Assembly (NCBI RefSeq): GCF_001542815.1
Contig: NZ_CP006992.1
Location: forward strand, 2,857,501-2,921,500
Direction of reading: 5' to 3'
Origin: Methylobacterium sp. AMS5
GTDB lineage: Bacteria; Pseudomonadota; Alphaproteobacteria; Rhizobiales; Beijerinckiaceae
Length of the DNA: 64,000 nt
Shown here: positions 47,401 to 59,054 of the stretch, in pieces
Layout of the letters: every line of letters begins with the position of its first letter
Position numbering within the stretch: the first letter of the stretch is position 1
The notes under the pieces: model-generated
What the model was told of the DNA's origin: nothing
Seen by the model: the letters and a program-made list of their open reading frames with translations, nothing else
The model's database searches: none
Position numbers and translations under genes: made by a program

Positions 47401-47477
47401 TGGTACCACCGCCCCGGCTCGAACGGGGGACCCCTAGATCCACAATCTAGTGCTCTAACCAACTGAGCTACGGCGGC
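47401..47477 (-). tRNA. tRNA-His (GTG), lacking G-1
   Basis: 77 bases with encoded CCA. The anticodon stem CTAGA/TCTAG flanks TTGTGGA. Acceptor GCCGCCG pairs with CGGTGGT, giving a G1-U72 wobble; the discriminator is A73 and the base before the 5' end is T, not G. Most bacteria have G-1:C73. The alphaproteobacterial variant (A73, no G-1, G1-U72) is known from Caulobacter relatives. Confidence 0.96.
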
Positions 47478-47562
47478 ACGTGAGGGGGGACTTATCCCGA
47501 GGCTCGCGGCATTTCAAGCGCCTTGACGGCACCTCTTCACGGTTCGCACCCTCGATCCACCG

Positions 47563-49482
47563 ATGCTAGACGGCGGGCGCATGGCCGCTATGGCCTGCGA
47601 TCCGGACCCAGCCTCCGCGAGTGCGATGAGCCCGTCTCCGTCTCCGCCCACCACCGCCCCGCTCGTCCAGGCTCCGGTGCGACTTCGGGCCTGGGTGCGG
47701 GGGAACGAGATCGCCCTCGTGGGGCTCGCCGCGGTCACGGGATGCATCGGGGGGCTCGTCGTCGTCGCCATGAGCGGCGCCAGCCAGTTCCTGCGCGAAA
47801 TCCTCTATCGGCTTCCCGCGGGCCAGCGCCTCAGCAGCCTGTCGGATCTTCCGACCGAGGGGCTGATGGGGGCCCCGTTCCTGGCTCCGGCGCTCGGCGG
47901 CGCGATCCTCGGCCTCCTGCTCCTGATCTCGACGAGGGGGCGGGGCAAGGCCAAGCGCGCGGTGGTCGATCCGATCGAGGCCAACGCACTGCACGGTGGG
48001 CGGATGTCGCTGCGCGGCTCTCTCGACGTGGCGGCACAGAACGTGGTCTCGAACGGCTGCGGCGCCTCGGTCGGGCTTGAGGCCGGCTACACCCAGGTCG
48101 CGGCGGGGATCGCCTCGCGGCTCGGCATCGCCTTCGAAATGCGGCGTTCCGACCTGCGCACCCTGGTCGGCTGCGGCTCGGCAGCCGCCATTGCCGCCGC
48201 GTTCGGCTCGCCACTGACCGGCGCCTTCTACGCGTTCGAACTCATCATCGGCACCTACACCATCGCGACGCTCGCCCCCGTCGTCGTCGCGGCCCTGTGC
48301 GGCAGCCTCGTGGCGCGGGCGCTCGCCCCCCAGCCGGCCTTGGTCGATGTCGGCGCTCTGGCGCTGGCCAAAAATACCACTTTGAATACGGCTTTGGGGG
48401 CGGGCGACACGCTGCCCTGCCTCGTCCTCGGTCTCGTCTGCGCCGGCCTCGCGGTGTTGCTGATGCGCGGCGTCACGCTGGTGGAGCAAGGCTTTCGCGC
48501 CTCGCGCCTGCCCGCGCCCCTGCGGCCCGTCCTCGGTGGCCTGTGCGTCGGCGGGCTCGCACTCGCGACGACTCCCCAGGTGCTCTCGGCCGGGCACGGC
48601 GCGCTCCACATCACCCTCGCGCCCGAGGCGGCGGCCGGGCTCGGTGCGCTCGCAGGCCTCATCGTCGCCAAGGCCGCGGCCTCCGCGATGTCGATCGGAT
48701 CGGGCTTTCGCGGCGGCCTGTTCTTCGCCTCGCTGTTCCTCGGCGCGCTGGTGGGCCGTCTGTTCGCCGGGCTGGCGCCGCTGGTCTGGCCAGGCTTCGA
48801 GGGGTTCGGCCTCGCGCCGGTCGGCTATGCCGTGATCGGCATGAGCGCCTTCGCCGTCGCCATCGTCGGCGGCCCGCTCACCATGACCTTCCTCGCCTTG
48901 GAGATGACGGGCAGCTTCCCCGTGACCGGGCTCGTGCTCGCCTCGGTGATCGCCTCCTCGCTCACGGTGCGGAAGACCTTCGGCTACTCCTTCGCCACAT
49001 GGCGCTTCCACCTGCGCGGCGAAAGCATCCGCAGCGCCCACGATGTCGGCTGGATGCGCTCCCTGACGGTCGGGCGGATGATGCGCAAGGACATCCGGCC
49101 GGTTTCCCTCGACACGCCGATGGCGACGTTCCTGCGCGCGCATCCCCTCGGCTCGCCGTCGCGGGTGGTCGTGGTGGACGAGCACGATCGCTATGCCGGA
49201 ATCGTCCTCGTGCCGGAGGCCCATGCGCGTGCGGCCGAGAATGGTGGGGTGACGCCGCACCTCGCCGACGTCGTGCGTTACCCGGGGTCGTTTCTGCTGG
49301 CCGACATGACCGTCAAGCAGGCCGCCGAAGCTTTCGACGAGGCCGAGAGCGAAGAACTCGCCGTGCTCAGCGATCGGCAGAGCCGCCGCGTGATCGGGTT
49401 GCTGACCGAGAGCCACACGCTGAAGCGCTACAGCGAAGAGCTGGACCGGCAACGACGCGCCATGCTCGGTGAAGCGGCTTGA
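47563..49482 (+). CDS. ClC-family chloride channel/antiporter with CBS domains, 639 aa
   Basis: About ten to twelve membrane segments between residues 45 and 470. The gating region reads NGCGASVGLEAGYTQVA: the conserved Glu is kept, but the usual GREGP becomes GLEAGY, and the upstream GSGIP chloride loop is not recognisable. It belongs to a divergent bacterial ClC branch. The C-terminal part (about 500-639) has two CBS-type segments (MMRKDIRPVSLDTPMATFL and LADMTVKQAAEAFDE). Start uncertain: ATGs at 47581 and 47626 also fit. Confidence 0.88.
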   Translation: MLDGGRMAAMACDPDPASASAMSPSPSPPTTAPLVQAPVRLRAWVRGNEIALVGLAAVTGCIGGLVVVAMSGASQFLREILYRLPAGQRLSSLSDLPTEGLMGAPFLAPALGGAILGLLLLISTRGRGKAKRAVVDPIEANALHGGRMSLRGSLDVAAQNVVSNGCGASVGLEAGYTQVAAGIASRLGIAFEMRRSDLRTLVGCGSAAAIAAAFGSPLTGAFYAFELIIGTYTIATLAPVVVAALCGSLVARALAPQPALVDVGALALAKNTTLNTALGAGDTLPCLVLGLVCAGLAVLLMRGVTLVEQGFRASRLPAPLRPVLGGLCVGGLALATTPQVLSAGHGALHITLAPEAAAGLGALAGLIVAKAAASAMSIGSGFRGGLFFASLFLGALVGRLFAGLAPLVWPGFEGFGLAPVGYAVIGMSAFAVAIVGGPLTMTFLALEMTGSFPVTGLVLASVIASSLTVRKTFGYSFATWRFHLRGESIRSAHDVGWMRSLTVGRMMRKDIRPVSLDTPMATFLRAHPLGSPSRVVVVDEHDRYAGIVLVPEAHARAAENGGVTPHLADVVRYPGSFLLADMTVKQAAEAFDEAESEELAVLSDRQSRRVIGLLTESHTLKRYSEELDRQRRAMLGEAA

Positions 49483-49510
49483 ACGGCGCGCCCGTGCTAT
49501 GGGTCGCGGC

Positions 49511-49999
49511 ATGACCCTGCGCGCCCTTTTCGCCGGCCTTGGCCTCGTTCTCGCCCTCGGCACGGCGGCGCACGCGGATTCCTGCGATGGGCTGACCGTA
49601 CGGTTGATCCGGGGAACGGGCGTCGCCCTGGCCGGACGCAGCGGCGCCGCCGTCGTGTTCCGCGCCGCCGACGCCGACCGGATGAGCCTCGATTGTGCGA
49701 CGCCGCGGCGGCTCGCGTTCCGCTCGAATCTCCGCGAGCCGCCGCGCGGGTTCTTTGTCCTGATCGGGCTCGCCGCGCGGACGCTGGCCGGCGCACCGGC
49801 CGATTCCGTCGAGACACTTGCCCAACGCGTGCACCAGGACAGCCTGCTCACCGGCGCGCCGCAGATCGGCCGCGTCGGGGGCGCGGTGATCCGCTGCGAT
49901 CCCGGCGACCGGCCGGACGGCTTCGGTGTCGGCACCCTGTGCCGCCTGGCGGCGGACCGGCCCCGCCGCGGTCTTTCCCGCACGGCCCGGCCGGGCTAG
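49511..49999 (+). CDS. secreted hypothetical protein, 162 aa
   Basis: A signal peptide ([18 protein letters not shown]) and three cysteines (DSCDGL, SLDCATP and IRCDPG; a fourth in TLCRLA) suggest an oxidised periplasmic protein. No motif of a known enzyme. It ends 10 bases before kdsA, so the two probably share a transcript. The ATG at 49499 is an alternative start. Confidence 0.7.
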   Translation: MTLRALFAGLGLVLALGTAAHADSCDGLTVRLIRGTGVALAGRSGAAVVFRAADADRMSLDCATPRRLAFRSNLREPPRGFFVLIGLAARTLAGAPADSVETLAQRVHQDSLLTGAPQIGRVGGAVIRCDPGDRPDGFGVGTLCRLAADRPRRGLSRTARPG

Positions 50000-50009
50000 A
50001 GCGGGCGCC

Positions 50010-50858
50010 ATGCCCGAGACCGCACAGACTTCCGGTTCCGTCGTCCAGACCGGCGGCGTTGCCTTCGCCAACCATCTGCCGCTGGCGCTGATCGCCGGCC
50101 CCTGCCAGCTCGAAGGGCGAACCCATGCCCTCGAGATCGCTGCCGCTCTCAAGGAGATGGCGGCCAAGCTCGGCATCGGCCTCGTGTTCAAGTCGTCCTT
50201 CGACAAGGCCAACCGGACCTCCGGCCGCACCGCCCGGGGCGTCGGCCTCGACGAGGCGCTTCCGGTCTTCGCCGAGATCCGCGAGAGCCTCGGGCTTCCC
50301 GTGCTCACCGACGTGCACGAGGCCGAGCACTGTGCGCGGGCGGCGCAAGCCGTCGATATCCTGCAGATCCCGGCCTTCCTCTGTCGCCAGACCGACCTCT
50401 TGCTCGCCGCCGCCGCCACCGGGCGGGCGGTCAACGTCAAGAAGGGCCAGTTCCTCGCGCCCTGGGACATGGCCCATGTCGCGGCCAAGGTGACGGAGGC
50501 CGGCAACCCCAACGTCATCGTCACCGAGCGCGGCGCCTCCTTCGGCTACAACACACTCGTCTCCGACATGCGCTCGCTGCCGATCATGGCCCGCGTCACC
50601 GGCGGCGCACCGGTGGTGTTCGACGCGACGCACTCGGTGCAGCAGCCGGGCGGGCAGGGCGCCACCTCCGGCGGGCAGAGGGAGTTCGTCGCGGTGCTCG
50701 CCCGCGCCGCGGTGGCGGTCGGCGTGGCGGGCGTGTTCATCGAGACCCATCCCGATCCCGACCGCGCGCCCTCCGACGGGCCGAACATGGTGGCGCTGGC
50801 CGACTTGCCCGCTTTGATCGAGACGCTCATGGCGTTCGATCGTCTCGCCAAGGCGTAG
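50010..50858 (+). CDS. kdsA: 3-deoxy-D-manno-octulosonate 8-phosphate synthase, 282 aa
   Basis: Condenses phosphoenolpyruvate with arabinose 5-phosphate for lipopolysaccharide Kdo. The substrate lysine lies in [13 protein letters not shown], and [11 protein letters not shown] is the diagnostic motif. [10 protein letters not shown] has a Cys where metal-independent enzymes have Asn. His in [11 protein letters not shown], Glu in FIETHPDPD and Asp in PSDGPNM complete a metal site, so this should be the metal-dependent class. Normal length. Confidence 0.97.
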   Translation: MPETAQTSGSVVQTGGVAFANHLPLALIAGPCQLEGRTHALEIAAALKEMAAKLGIGLVFKSSFDKANRTSGRTARGVGLDEALPVFAEIRESLGLPVLTDVHEAEHCARAAQAVDILQIPAFLCRQTDLLLAAAATGRAVNVKKGQFLAPWDMAHVAAKVTEAGNPNVIVTERGASFGYNTLVSDMRSLPIMARVTGGAPVVFDATHSVQQPGGQGATSGGQREFVAVLARAAVAVGVAGVFIETHPDPDRAPSDGPNMVALADLPALIETLMAFDRLAKA

Positions 50859-51033
50859 GCCGGCGTGGACGCACCGGCTTCAGATTTCATTCAGGCGACC
50901 GGGGGGATATTCGGCTGCAATCGAGAACAACGCGGCTCCGCGTGAGACTTCGACCCTGATCGGAGCGCGCGGGAACTTCCGGCAAAGCTCGGGTGTTTGA
51001 CCGCCAAGACGCTTCTGGATTGGAAAGGACGCT

Positions 51034-51345
51034 ATGCGTAAGCTTGCCCTTGTGACCGCCGCCCTGATCTCCGTCGGCACGCTCACCGCCACATCCGCCG
51101 ATGCGCGCCCCTACGGCCGCGGCTACGGCCACCATCACGGTCATTATCATGGCGGCGGCTACGGCCCGCGCGCCTATTACGGCGGTCGCCGCCGCGGCAT
51201 CGGCACCGGCGCGGCCGTGGGCCTCGGTATTGCGGGTCTCGCAGCCGGCGCGATCGCCGCCGGCGCGGCGCGCGACGCCTATGCCCGCGACAGCTACTAC
51301 GGCCGTCCGGCCTACGGCGGCGGCTATTACGACTACGGCTACTGA
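51034..51345 (+). CDS. small secreted Gly/Tyr/His-rich protein, 103 aa
   Basis: GGAAAGGACGC precedes the ATG. A signal peptide (LVTAALISVGTLTATSADA) is followed by a glycine-, tyrosine- and histidine-rich region (RGYGHHHGHYHGGGYGP). A short hydrophobic glycine-zipper-like stretch comes next (GIGTGAAVGLGIAGLAAGAI). A Tyr-rich tail ends YYDYGY. Similar small cell-envelope proteins are frequent in Methylobacterium; metal binding by the His cluster is possible. It has its own terminator. Confidence 0.8.
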   Translation: MRKLALVTAALISVGTLTATSADARPYGRGYGHHHGHYHGGGYGPRAYYGGRRRGIGTGAAVGLGIAGLAAGAIAAGAARDAYARDSYYGRPAYGGGYYDYGY

Positions 51346-51371
51346 GGCTGGAGCCTTCTCTGACGTGAACA

Positions 51372-51398
51372 GGCGGCCGGGCAACCGGCCGCCTTTTT
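51372..51398 (+). terminator. Rho-independent terminator
   Basis: GGCGGCCGG and CCGGCCGCC form a perfect 9-bp stem with a GCAA tetraloop, followed by TTTTT. Confidence 0.95.
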
Positions 51399-51522
51399 CA
51401 TGCCCGGCGACGCCTGAGATCGAACGAGAATCCGCGGCAAACGAGAATCGGAAGACACGCTGGGATTGCACCCCCGCCGCCGATGCGACACGCTACCGCA
51501 TCGCAACAGTTTAGGGGGAATC

Positions 51523-52041
51523 ATGCCTGTCATCGCAGCCGTCGTCGGGGCGTTCATGACCGGGCTGATGTACTACTTCATCTACGGCAACGGGATGGCG
51601 CAGCTCGACCACGTCCTCGGCGACCGACGCAACGCGAAGCTGCGAGCGAAGAGCGAGGCCGCCTTCCGAGCCGCGCCGCTGCGTGCGATCCGCGATCCGG
51701 CCGACGCGGCAGGCGTGCTGATGATGCTCGTGGCCCTCGCCCGCGGCACCCCCACCCCGGAGCAGGAGGCGGCCATCGAGGCCGAGATGCGAACAATCAC
51801 CGCGCCCGACGACGACCACGGGACGCGCATGGCCTATATCCGTCACGCCGCGTCCCAGGCCGCCGACGCCAACACGGCCGTCGATCACCTCGCGCCGCTT
51901 CTGCGGGACAAGCTCGCCGCCTCCGAGCGCGATGATCTGGAGCGGATGCTGGAAGCCGTCGCCGTCATCCATGGCGGGCCGATCGAGGCACAGGAGCGCT
52001 TCATCGCGCGCACCGTCCGCGTGCTGGCCGAGCAGCACTGA
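51523..52041 (+). CDS. hypothetical protein with N-terminal membrane helix, TerB-like helical pattern, 172 aa
   Basis: AGGGGGAATC precedes the ATG. A first hydrophobic helix (VIAAVVGAFMTGLMYYFIYG) anchors it. The rest is all helical, with DPADAAGVLMMLVALARGTP followed by EQEAAIEAEMR, a layout resembling TerB-type domains. The resemblance is weak and only by eye. Convergent with queF. No operon partner. Confidence 0.65.
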   Translation: MPVIAAVVGAFMTGLMYYFIYGNGMAQLDHVLGDRRNAKLRAKSEAAFRAAPLRAIRDPADAAGVLMMLVALARGTPTPEQEAAIEAEMRTITAPDDDHGTRMAYIRHAASQAADANTAVDHLAPLLRDKLAASERDDLERMLEAVAVIHGGPIEAQERFIARTVRVLAEQH

Positions 52042-52059
52042 CGGCCCAGGCGCGGTCGC

Positions 52060-54103
<2,044 letters not shown>

Positions 54104-54120
54104 TCGCACCTGACGGATCG

Positions 54121-54156
54121 ACGCGCGGCAGGCCGGAAGGGTCCGCCGCGCGTTTT
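54121..54156 (+). terminator. Rho-independent terminator of eno
   Basis: ACGCGCGGC pairs with GCCGCGCGT across a 15-base loop, and TTTT runs on from the stem. Confidence 0.85.
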
Positions 54157-54237
54157 CGTATCTGGGGACCAAGGGCGCGCGATCGCGCCGCGCGGAAACG
54201 CTTTCTTCACCTTGTTCGGGCGAAGCTCCTGACTGCC

Positions 54238-54549
54238 ATGGTCATTCGTCGCCGCGTCCGCGCCATCGTCGTTCCCGCCGTCCTCTGGACGGTCTCGGCT
54301 CTCGTCGTGGGCTACTTCGTGCATCAGGCCGAGAGCGGTAGCCGCGGCCTCGAAGCCAAACGGCTCCTGAAGGTCGAGGCCTACGGGCTCACGCAGGAGT
54401 TGAACGCCGCCAAGGCCGAGCGGGCGACCTGGGAGCACCGCGTCTCCCTGCTCCGGAGTGAACAGATCGACCGCGATCTTCTGGAAGAGCGGGCCCGGGT
54501 CGTGCTCGGCCGCGTCCATGCCAATGACCTCGTCATCATCGGCCCATAA
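54238..54549 (+). CDS. FtsB/DivIC-family septum formation initiator, 103 aa
   Basis: A bitopic membrane protein with the FtsB layout: short basic cytoplasmic end (MVIRRRVRA), one membrane helix (IVVPAVLWTVSALVVGYFV), then a periplasmic coiled coil (GLTQELNAAKAERATWEHRV). The conserved tail has DLLEERARVVLGRVHANDLV. It would bridge FtsL and FtsQ in the divisome. It lies between eno and pdhA, its common place in alphaproteobacteria. Confidence 0.9.
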   Translation: MVIRRRVRAIVVPAVLWTVSALVVGYFVHQAESGSRGLEAKRLLKVEAYGLTQELNAAKAERATWEHRVSLLRSEQIDRDLLEERARVVLGRVHANDLVIIGP

Positions 54550-54724
54550 ATTTTTATTTCAGCAACACTAAACTCGATAAATATTCATTTTCACTGTCCT
54601 TGCGATTTATCCACCGGTACAACCGTGACGGTAACAGCATTTGAAGGCTGTCAGCCCGCCCCTCGATTTCCGTAATTCGCTGCCCTAGAACCCTCTCCAA
54701 CAACGCGATTGCGGGAGGACACCG

Positions 54725-55774
54725 ATGGGTGCGGGCAGCGAGGCGGGGAAACCTGCGGCGGAAACAGACGCGCCGCAACATCGGCCGGCACCGAATATTC
54801 CGCAGTTCACGAAGGACGAAGACCTTCACGCTTACCGTGAGATGCTGAGTATCCGTCGCTTCGAGGAGAAGGCGGGCCAGCTCTACGGCATGGGCCTGAT
54901 CGGCGGCTTCTGCCACCTCTATATCGGCCAGGAAGCGGTCGTCGTCGGCATGCAGATGGCCGGCGAGGACGGTGACCAGAACATCACCGGCTATCGCGAC
55001 CACGGCCACATGCTCGCCTGCGGCATGGACCCCAAGGGCGTGATGGCCGAGTTGACCGGACGCCGCGGAGGCTATTCCCGCGGCAAGGGCGGCTCGATGC
55101 ACATGTTCAGCCGCGAGAAGCAGTTCTTCGGCGGCCACGGCATCGTCGGCGCGCAGGTCGCGCTCGGCACCGGCCTCGCCTTCGCCGACGCCTACCTCAA
55201 GAACGGCAAGGTCAGCTTCACCTATATGGGCGACGGCGCGGCCAACCAGGGCCAGGTCTACGAGAGCTTCAACATGGCGGCTCTTTGGAAGCTGCCGGTC
55301 GTCTACGTGATCGAGAACAACCGCTACGCCATGGGCACGTCGGTGGCCCGCGCCTCCGCTCAGACGGACTTCTCCAAGCGCGGCCTCTCGTTCGGCATCC
55401 CCGGCGAGCAGGTGGACGGCATGGACGTGCGGACGGTTCGCGAGGCCGCTTCGCGTGCCATCAACCACGCCCGTTCGGGCGAGGGCCCCTACATCCTCGA
55501 GATGCAGACCTACCGCTATCGCGGCCACTCGATGTCCGATCCGGCCAAGTACCGGACCAAGGACGAGGTCTCGAAGATGCGCGACGAGCACGATCCGATC
55601 GAGATGGTGCGCAAGCGCCTGCTCGAGGCGCACGGCGTGCCCGAGGCGGAGCTGAAGAGCATCGACGCCAAGGTCCGCGAGGTCGTCAACGAGTCGGCGG
55701 ATTTCGCGACTCACGATCCCGAGCCCGATCCGTCGGAACTCTGGACCGACATCCTTCTCGAAGCCCGCGCCTGA
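54725..55774 (+). CDS. pdhA: pyruvate dehydrogenase E1 component, alpha subunit, 349 aa
   Basis: Half of the thiamine-diphosphate enzyme that decarboxylates pyruvate and acetylates lipoyl groups. The ThDP motif is GDGAANQGQVYESFNMAALW and then VYVIENNRYA. The phosphorylation-loop type region YRYRGHSMSDPAKYRTKDE is present. GGGAGGACACC precedes the ATG. An AT-rich 175-base leader (54550-54724) probably holds the promoter for the pdh cluster. Confidence 0.97.
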   Translation: MGAGSEAGKPAAETDAPQHRPAPNIPQFTKDEDLHAYREMLSIRRFEEKAGQLYGMGLIGGFCHLYIGQEAVVVGMQMAGEDGDQNITGYRDHGHMLACGMDPKGVMAELTGRRGGYSRGKGGSMHMFSREKQFFGGHGIVGAQVALGTGLAFADAYLKNGKVSFTYMGDGAANQGQVYESFNMAALWKLPVVYVIENNRYAMGTSVARASAQTDFSKRGLSFGIPGEQVDGMDVRTVREAASRAINHARSGEGPYILEMQTYRYRGHSMSDPAKYRTKDEVSKMRDEHDPIEMVRKRLLEAHGVPEAELKSIDAKVREVVNESADFATHDPEPDPSELWTDILLEARA

Positions 55775-55885
55775 CTGTGTCCCTGACACGCTCCCGAGCC
55801 GTCGAGGCCCGGGGGTCCTGAGCGACGCCTTCGATAAAAATACACGCCCGACCGTCGACGCACCCGGATCGATAGAGCAGCGCAT

Positions 55886-57334
55886 ATGGCGACCGACATC
55901 CTGATGCCCGCCCTCTCTCCGACCATGGAGGAGGGAAAGCTCGCCAAATGGCTGAAAAAGGAGGGCGATCCGGTCAAGGCCGGCGACATCCTGGCCGAGA
56001 TCGAAACCGATAAGGCGACGATGGAGGTCGAGGCGATCGACGAGGGTGTCCTCGCCAAGATCCTCGTTGCGGACGGCACCGAGAACGTCGCCGTCAACAC
56101 GCCGATCGCCATCATCGCCGAAGAGGGCGAGGACGTGGCAGCGGCGGCCGCGAGCGGCGGCAAGGGCAAGCCCGACGGTGCCTCCGGCGGTTCGCCCGCT
56201 CCGACCCCCGATATGCAGGCCGAAGGCATGGCCGACAAGTCGGCCGCCACCGCCAAGACCGACGACGACGCGCAGAAGGCTCCGGCCTCGCCCGCCATCA
56301 TCACCAACAAGGCGCCGGACCCGGTGATGGAGGAGTTCCCGGCCGACTCGCCGATGAAGACCACGACCGTGCGCGAAGCCCTGCGCGACGCCATGGCCGA
56401 GGAGATGCGCAAGGACGACAAGGTCCTGGTGATGGGTGAGGAGGTCGCCGAGTACCAGGGCGCCTACAAGATCACGCAAGGCTTGCTTCAGGAATTCGGC
56501 GCGCGCCGCGTGGTCGATACCCCGATCACCGAGCACGGCTTTGCCGGCATCGGCGTCGGTGCGGCCTTCATGGGCCTCAAGCCCATCGTCGAGTTCATGA
56601 CCTTCAACTTCGCCATGCAGGCGATCGATCACATCATCAACTCGGCGGCCAAGACGCTCTACATGTCCGGCGGCCAGCTCGGTTGCCCGATCGTGTTCCG
56701 CGGCCCCAACGGCGCGGCTGCCCGCGTCGGTGCCCAGCACAGCCACGACTACGCCGCGTGGTACTCGAACGTACCGGGCCTCAAGGTGATCGCGCCCTAC
56801 ACCGCCTCCGACGCCAAGGGCCTGCTCAAGGCGGCGATCCGCGACCCCAACCCGGTGATCTTCCTCGAGAATGAGATTCTCTACGGCCAGTCGTTCCCGG
56901 TGCCGGAGATCGAGGATTTCGTCCTGCCGATCGGCAAGGCGCGCATCCACCGCCCCGGCAAGGACGTCACCATCGTTTCTTTCTCGATCGGCATGACCTA
57001 CGCGCTCAAGGCGGCCCAGGCGCTGGCCGAGGAAGGCATCGAGGCGGAGGTGATCGATCTTCGCACGATCCGCCCGATGGACAGTGCCACGGTGGTCGAA
57101 TCGGTCAAGAAGACCGGCCGCTGCGTCTGCGTGGAAGAGGGCTTCCCGCAATCGGGCGTCGGCGCCGAGATCGTCGCCCGCCTGATGGTCGATGCCTTCG
57201 ACTATCTCGATGCGCCCGTCCTGCGGGTCACCGGGAAAGACGTACCGATGCCCTACGCGGCCAACCTTGAGAAACTGGCTCTGCCGAGCGTGGCGGAAGT
57301 CATCGAGGCGGTCAAAAGCGTCTGCTACAAATAA
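55886..57334 (+). CDS. pdhB: pyruvate dehydrogenase E1 component, beta subunit with lipoyl domain, 482 aa
   Basis: Residues 1-78 form a lipoyl domain with the modifiable Lys in [18 protein letters not shown] Pro/Ala-rich linker follows to about residue 140, then the E1 beta fold ([40 protein letters not shown]). A lipoyl domain on E1 beta is typical of alphaproteobacteria. With PdhA it makes the alpha2-beta2 E1. Confidence 0.97.
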   Translation: MATDILMPALSPTMEEGKLAKWLKKEGDPVKAGDILAEIETDKATMEVEAIDEGVLAKILVADGTENVAVNTPIAIIAEEGEDVAAAAASGGKGKPDGASGGSPAPTPDMQAEGMADKSAATAKTDDDAQKAPASPAIITNKAPDPVMEEFPADSPMKTTTVREALRDAMAEEMRKDDKVLVMGEEVAEYQGAYKITQGLLQEFGARRVVDTPITEHGFAGIGVGAAFMGLKPIVEFMTFNFAMQAIDHIINSAAKTLYMSGGQLGCPIVFRGPNGAAARVGAQHSHDYAAWYSNVPGLKVIAPYTASDAKGLLKAAIRDPNPVIFLENEILYGQSFPVPEIEDFVLPIGKARIHRPGKDVTIVSFSIGMTYALKAAQALAEEGIEAEVIDLRTIRPMDSATVVESVKKTGRCVCVEEGFPQSGVGAEIVARLMVDAFDYLDAPVLRVTGKDVPMPYAANLEKLALPSVAEVIEAVKSVCYK

Positions 57335-57344
57335 ATACAGGTAA

Positions 57345-57623
57345 ATGTCGGAAACGTTCGAAGAACTCGAGATCCCGCCCGACGCCCTGGAACAGGGCGG
57401 GATCGAGATCGTGCGCGCTTCCATCGTCGATGGTGCGGTGAGCGTAGCGCTCCGGCGGGCCTTCGAGGACCCGGCGACGTGGGGCCGCCTGCTCATCGAC
57501 CTCGCGCGGCAAGCGGCTCGCGCCTACGCGAAGGAAACGGACATCTCGGAGGAGGAAGCCTTCGAGCGCATCCGTGCCGGGTGGGAGGCCGAAAGCCTCG
57601 ATCCCAACAACGCCCTCAACTGA
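57345..57623 (+). CDS. DUF5076 domain protein encoded within the pdh cluster, 92 aa
   Basis: A small soluble protein: LEIPPDALEQGGIEIVRASI, then VALRRAFEDPATWGRLLIDLARQAARAY, and a C-terminal ISEEEAFERIRAGWEAE. This matches the DUF5076 family, often found next to pdh genes in Rhizobiales. Function unknown. Placement between pdhB and pdhC, 10 and 33 bases from them, suggests a job with the complex. Confidence 0.85.
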   Translation: MSETFEELEIPPDALEQGGIEIVRASIVDGAVSVALRRAFEDPATWGRLLIDLARQAARAYAKETDISEEEAFERIRAGWEAESLDPNNALN

Positions 57624-57656
57624 CCCTCCCTCTCAAGGCCGCTCGGGAACGATACG

Positions 57657-59054
57657 ATGCCGATCAACGTCCTGATGCCCGCGCTCTCCCCGACCATGGA
57701 GAAGGGCAACCTCGCCAAGTGGCTCAAGAAGGAGGGCGACGCCATCAAGTCCGGCGACGTCATCGCCGAGATCGAGACCGACAAGGCGACCATGGAGGTC
57801 GAGGCGGTCGATGAGGGCGTGCTCGCCAAGATCCTCGTAGCCGAAGGCACGGCCGACGTTCCGGTCAACGAGCTGATCGCGCTGATCGCCGAGGAGGGCG
57901 AGGATCCGGGCAGTGTCCAGGCTCCGAAGGGTGGGGCCGAGGCGAAGACCGCCCCCGTCGAGCCGAAGGGCACGCCCGACCAGAACGCCGCGCCCGACGG
58001 TGCTCACGCTTCCTACGCGCGCGTCGATCAAGCGCCCGAGGGTGCCAAGCCGAACGGCGCCGCGCAGCCGGCGGGCTCCGGCGACCGCGTCTTCGCCTCG
58101 CCGCTCGCGCGCCGCATCGCCAAGCAGGAGGGCGTCGATCTTTCGGCGGTGAAGGGCTCGGGTCCGCATGGCCGCGTGATCCAGCGCGACGTGCAGGCGG
58201 CGATCGAAGGCGGCACGGCGAAAGCCGGTGCGGCGGCCAAGCCCGAGGCCAAAAGCGCCCCCGCGCCCGAGAAACCCGCGCCGAAGGCGGCCTCCGGCGG
58301 CGCACCGGCCGGGCTCAGCCTCGATCAGGTCAGGGGCTTCTACGAGAAGGGCAGCTTCGAGGAAGTGCCGCTCGACGGTATGCGCAAGACCATCGCCAAG
58401 CGCCTCACCGAGGCGATGCAGGTCGCGCCGCACTTCTACCTCACCGTCGATTGCGAACTCGATGCGCTGATGAAGCTGCGCGAGACGCTCAACGGCTCGG
58501 CCGGCAAGGACAAGGACGGCAAGCCGCTGTTCAAGCTTTCGGTGAACGACTTCGTCATCAAGGCGATGGGCCTCGCGCTCACCCGCGTTCCCGCCGCCAA
58601 CGCCGTCTGGGCGGAAGACCGTATCCTGCGCTTCAAGCACGCCGAGGTCGGCGTCGCGGTGGCGATCGATGGCGGCCTGTTCACCCCGGTGATCCGCAAG
58701 GCCGACCAGAAGACGCTCTCCGCCATCTCCAATGAGATGAAGGATTTCGCAGGCCGCGCGCGCGCCAAGAAGCTGAAGCCGGAAGAGTACCAGGGCGGCG
58801 TCACCTCGGTGTCGAACCTCGGCATGTTCGGCATCAAGCACTTCACGGCGGTGATCAACCCGCCGCAATCGAGCATCCTCGCGGTCGGCGCAGGTGAGAA
58901 GCGCGTCGTCGTGAAGGATGGGCAGCCGACCGTTGCCCAGGTGATGACGGCGACCCTCTCCTGCGACCACCGCGTCCTCGACGGCGCGCTCGGTGCCGAG
59001 CTGATCGCGGCCTTCAAGGGGCTGATCGAGAACCCGATGGGGATGCTCGTCTAA
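57657..59054 (+). CDS. pdhC: dihydrolipoamide acetyltransferase (E2 of pyruvate dehydrogenase), 465 aa
   Basis: An N-terminal lipoyl domain (Lys in [17 protein letters not shown]) and an Ala/Pro linker come first. The peripheral-subunit-binding domain follows at about 140-180 (FASPLARRIAKQEGVDLSAV). The catalytic core ends with the chloramphenicol-acetyltransferase-type motif DHRVLDGALGAEL. Forms the core of the complex and passes acetyl to CoA. Confidence 0.97.
   Translation: MPINVLMPALSPTMEKGNLAKWLKKEGDAIKSGDVIAEIETDKATMEVEAVDEGVLAKILVAEGTADVPVNELIALIAEEGEDPGSVQAPKGGAEAKTAPVEPKGTPDQNAAPDGAHASYARVDQAPEGAKPNGAAQPAGSGDRVFASPLARRIAKQEGVDLSAVKGSGPHGRVIQRDVQAAIEGGTAKAGAAAKPEAKSAPAPEKPAPKAASGGAPAGLSLDQVRGFYEKGSFEEVPLDGMRKTIAKRLTEAMQVAPHFYLTVDCELDALMKLRETLNGSAGKDKDGKPLFKLSVNDFVIKAMGLALTRVPAANAVWAEDRILRFKHAEVGVAVAIDGGLFTPVIRKADQKTLSAISNEMKDFAGRARAKKLKPEEYQGGVTSVSNLGMFGIKHFTAVINPPQSSILAVGAGEKRVVVKDGQPTVAQVMTATLSCDHRVLDGALGAELIAAFKGLIENPMGMLV

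Noticed and set aside
54554..57496. A 980-codon minus-strand frame opposite the pdhA-pdhB genes
   Set aside because: Shadow of coding DNA on the other strand, with low-complexity composition and no recognisable domain.
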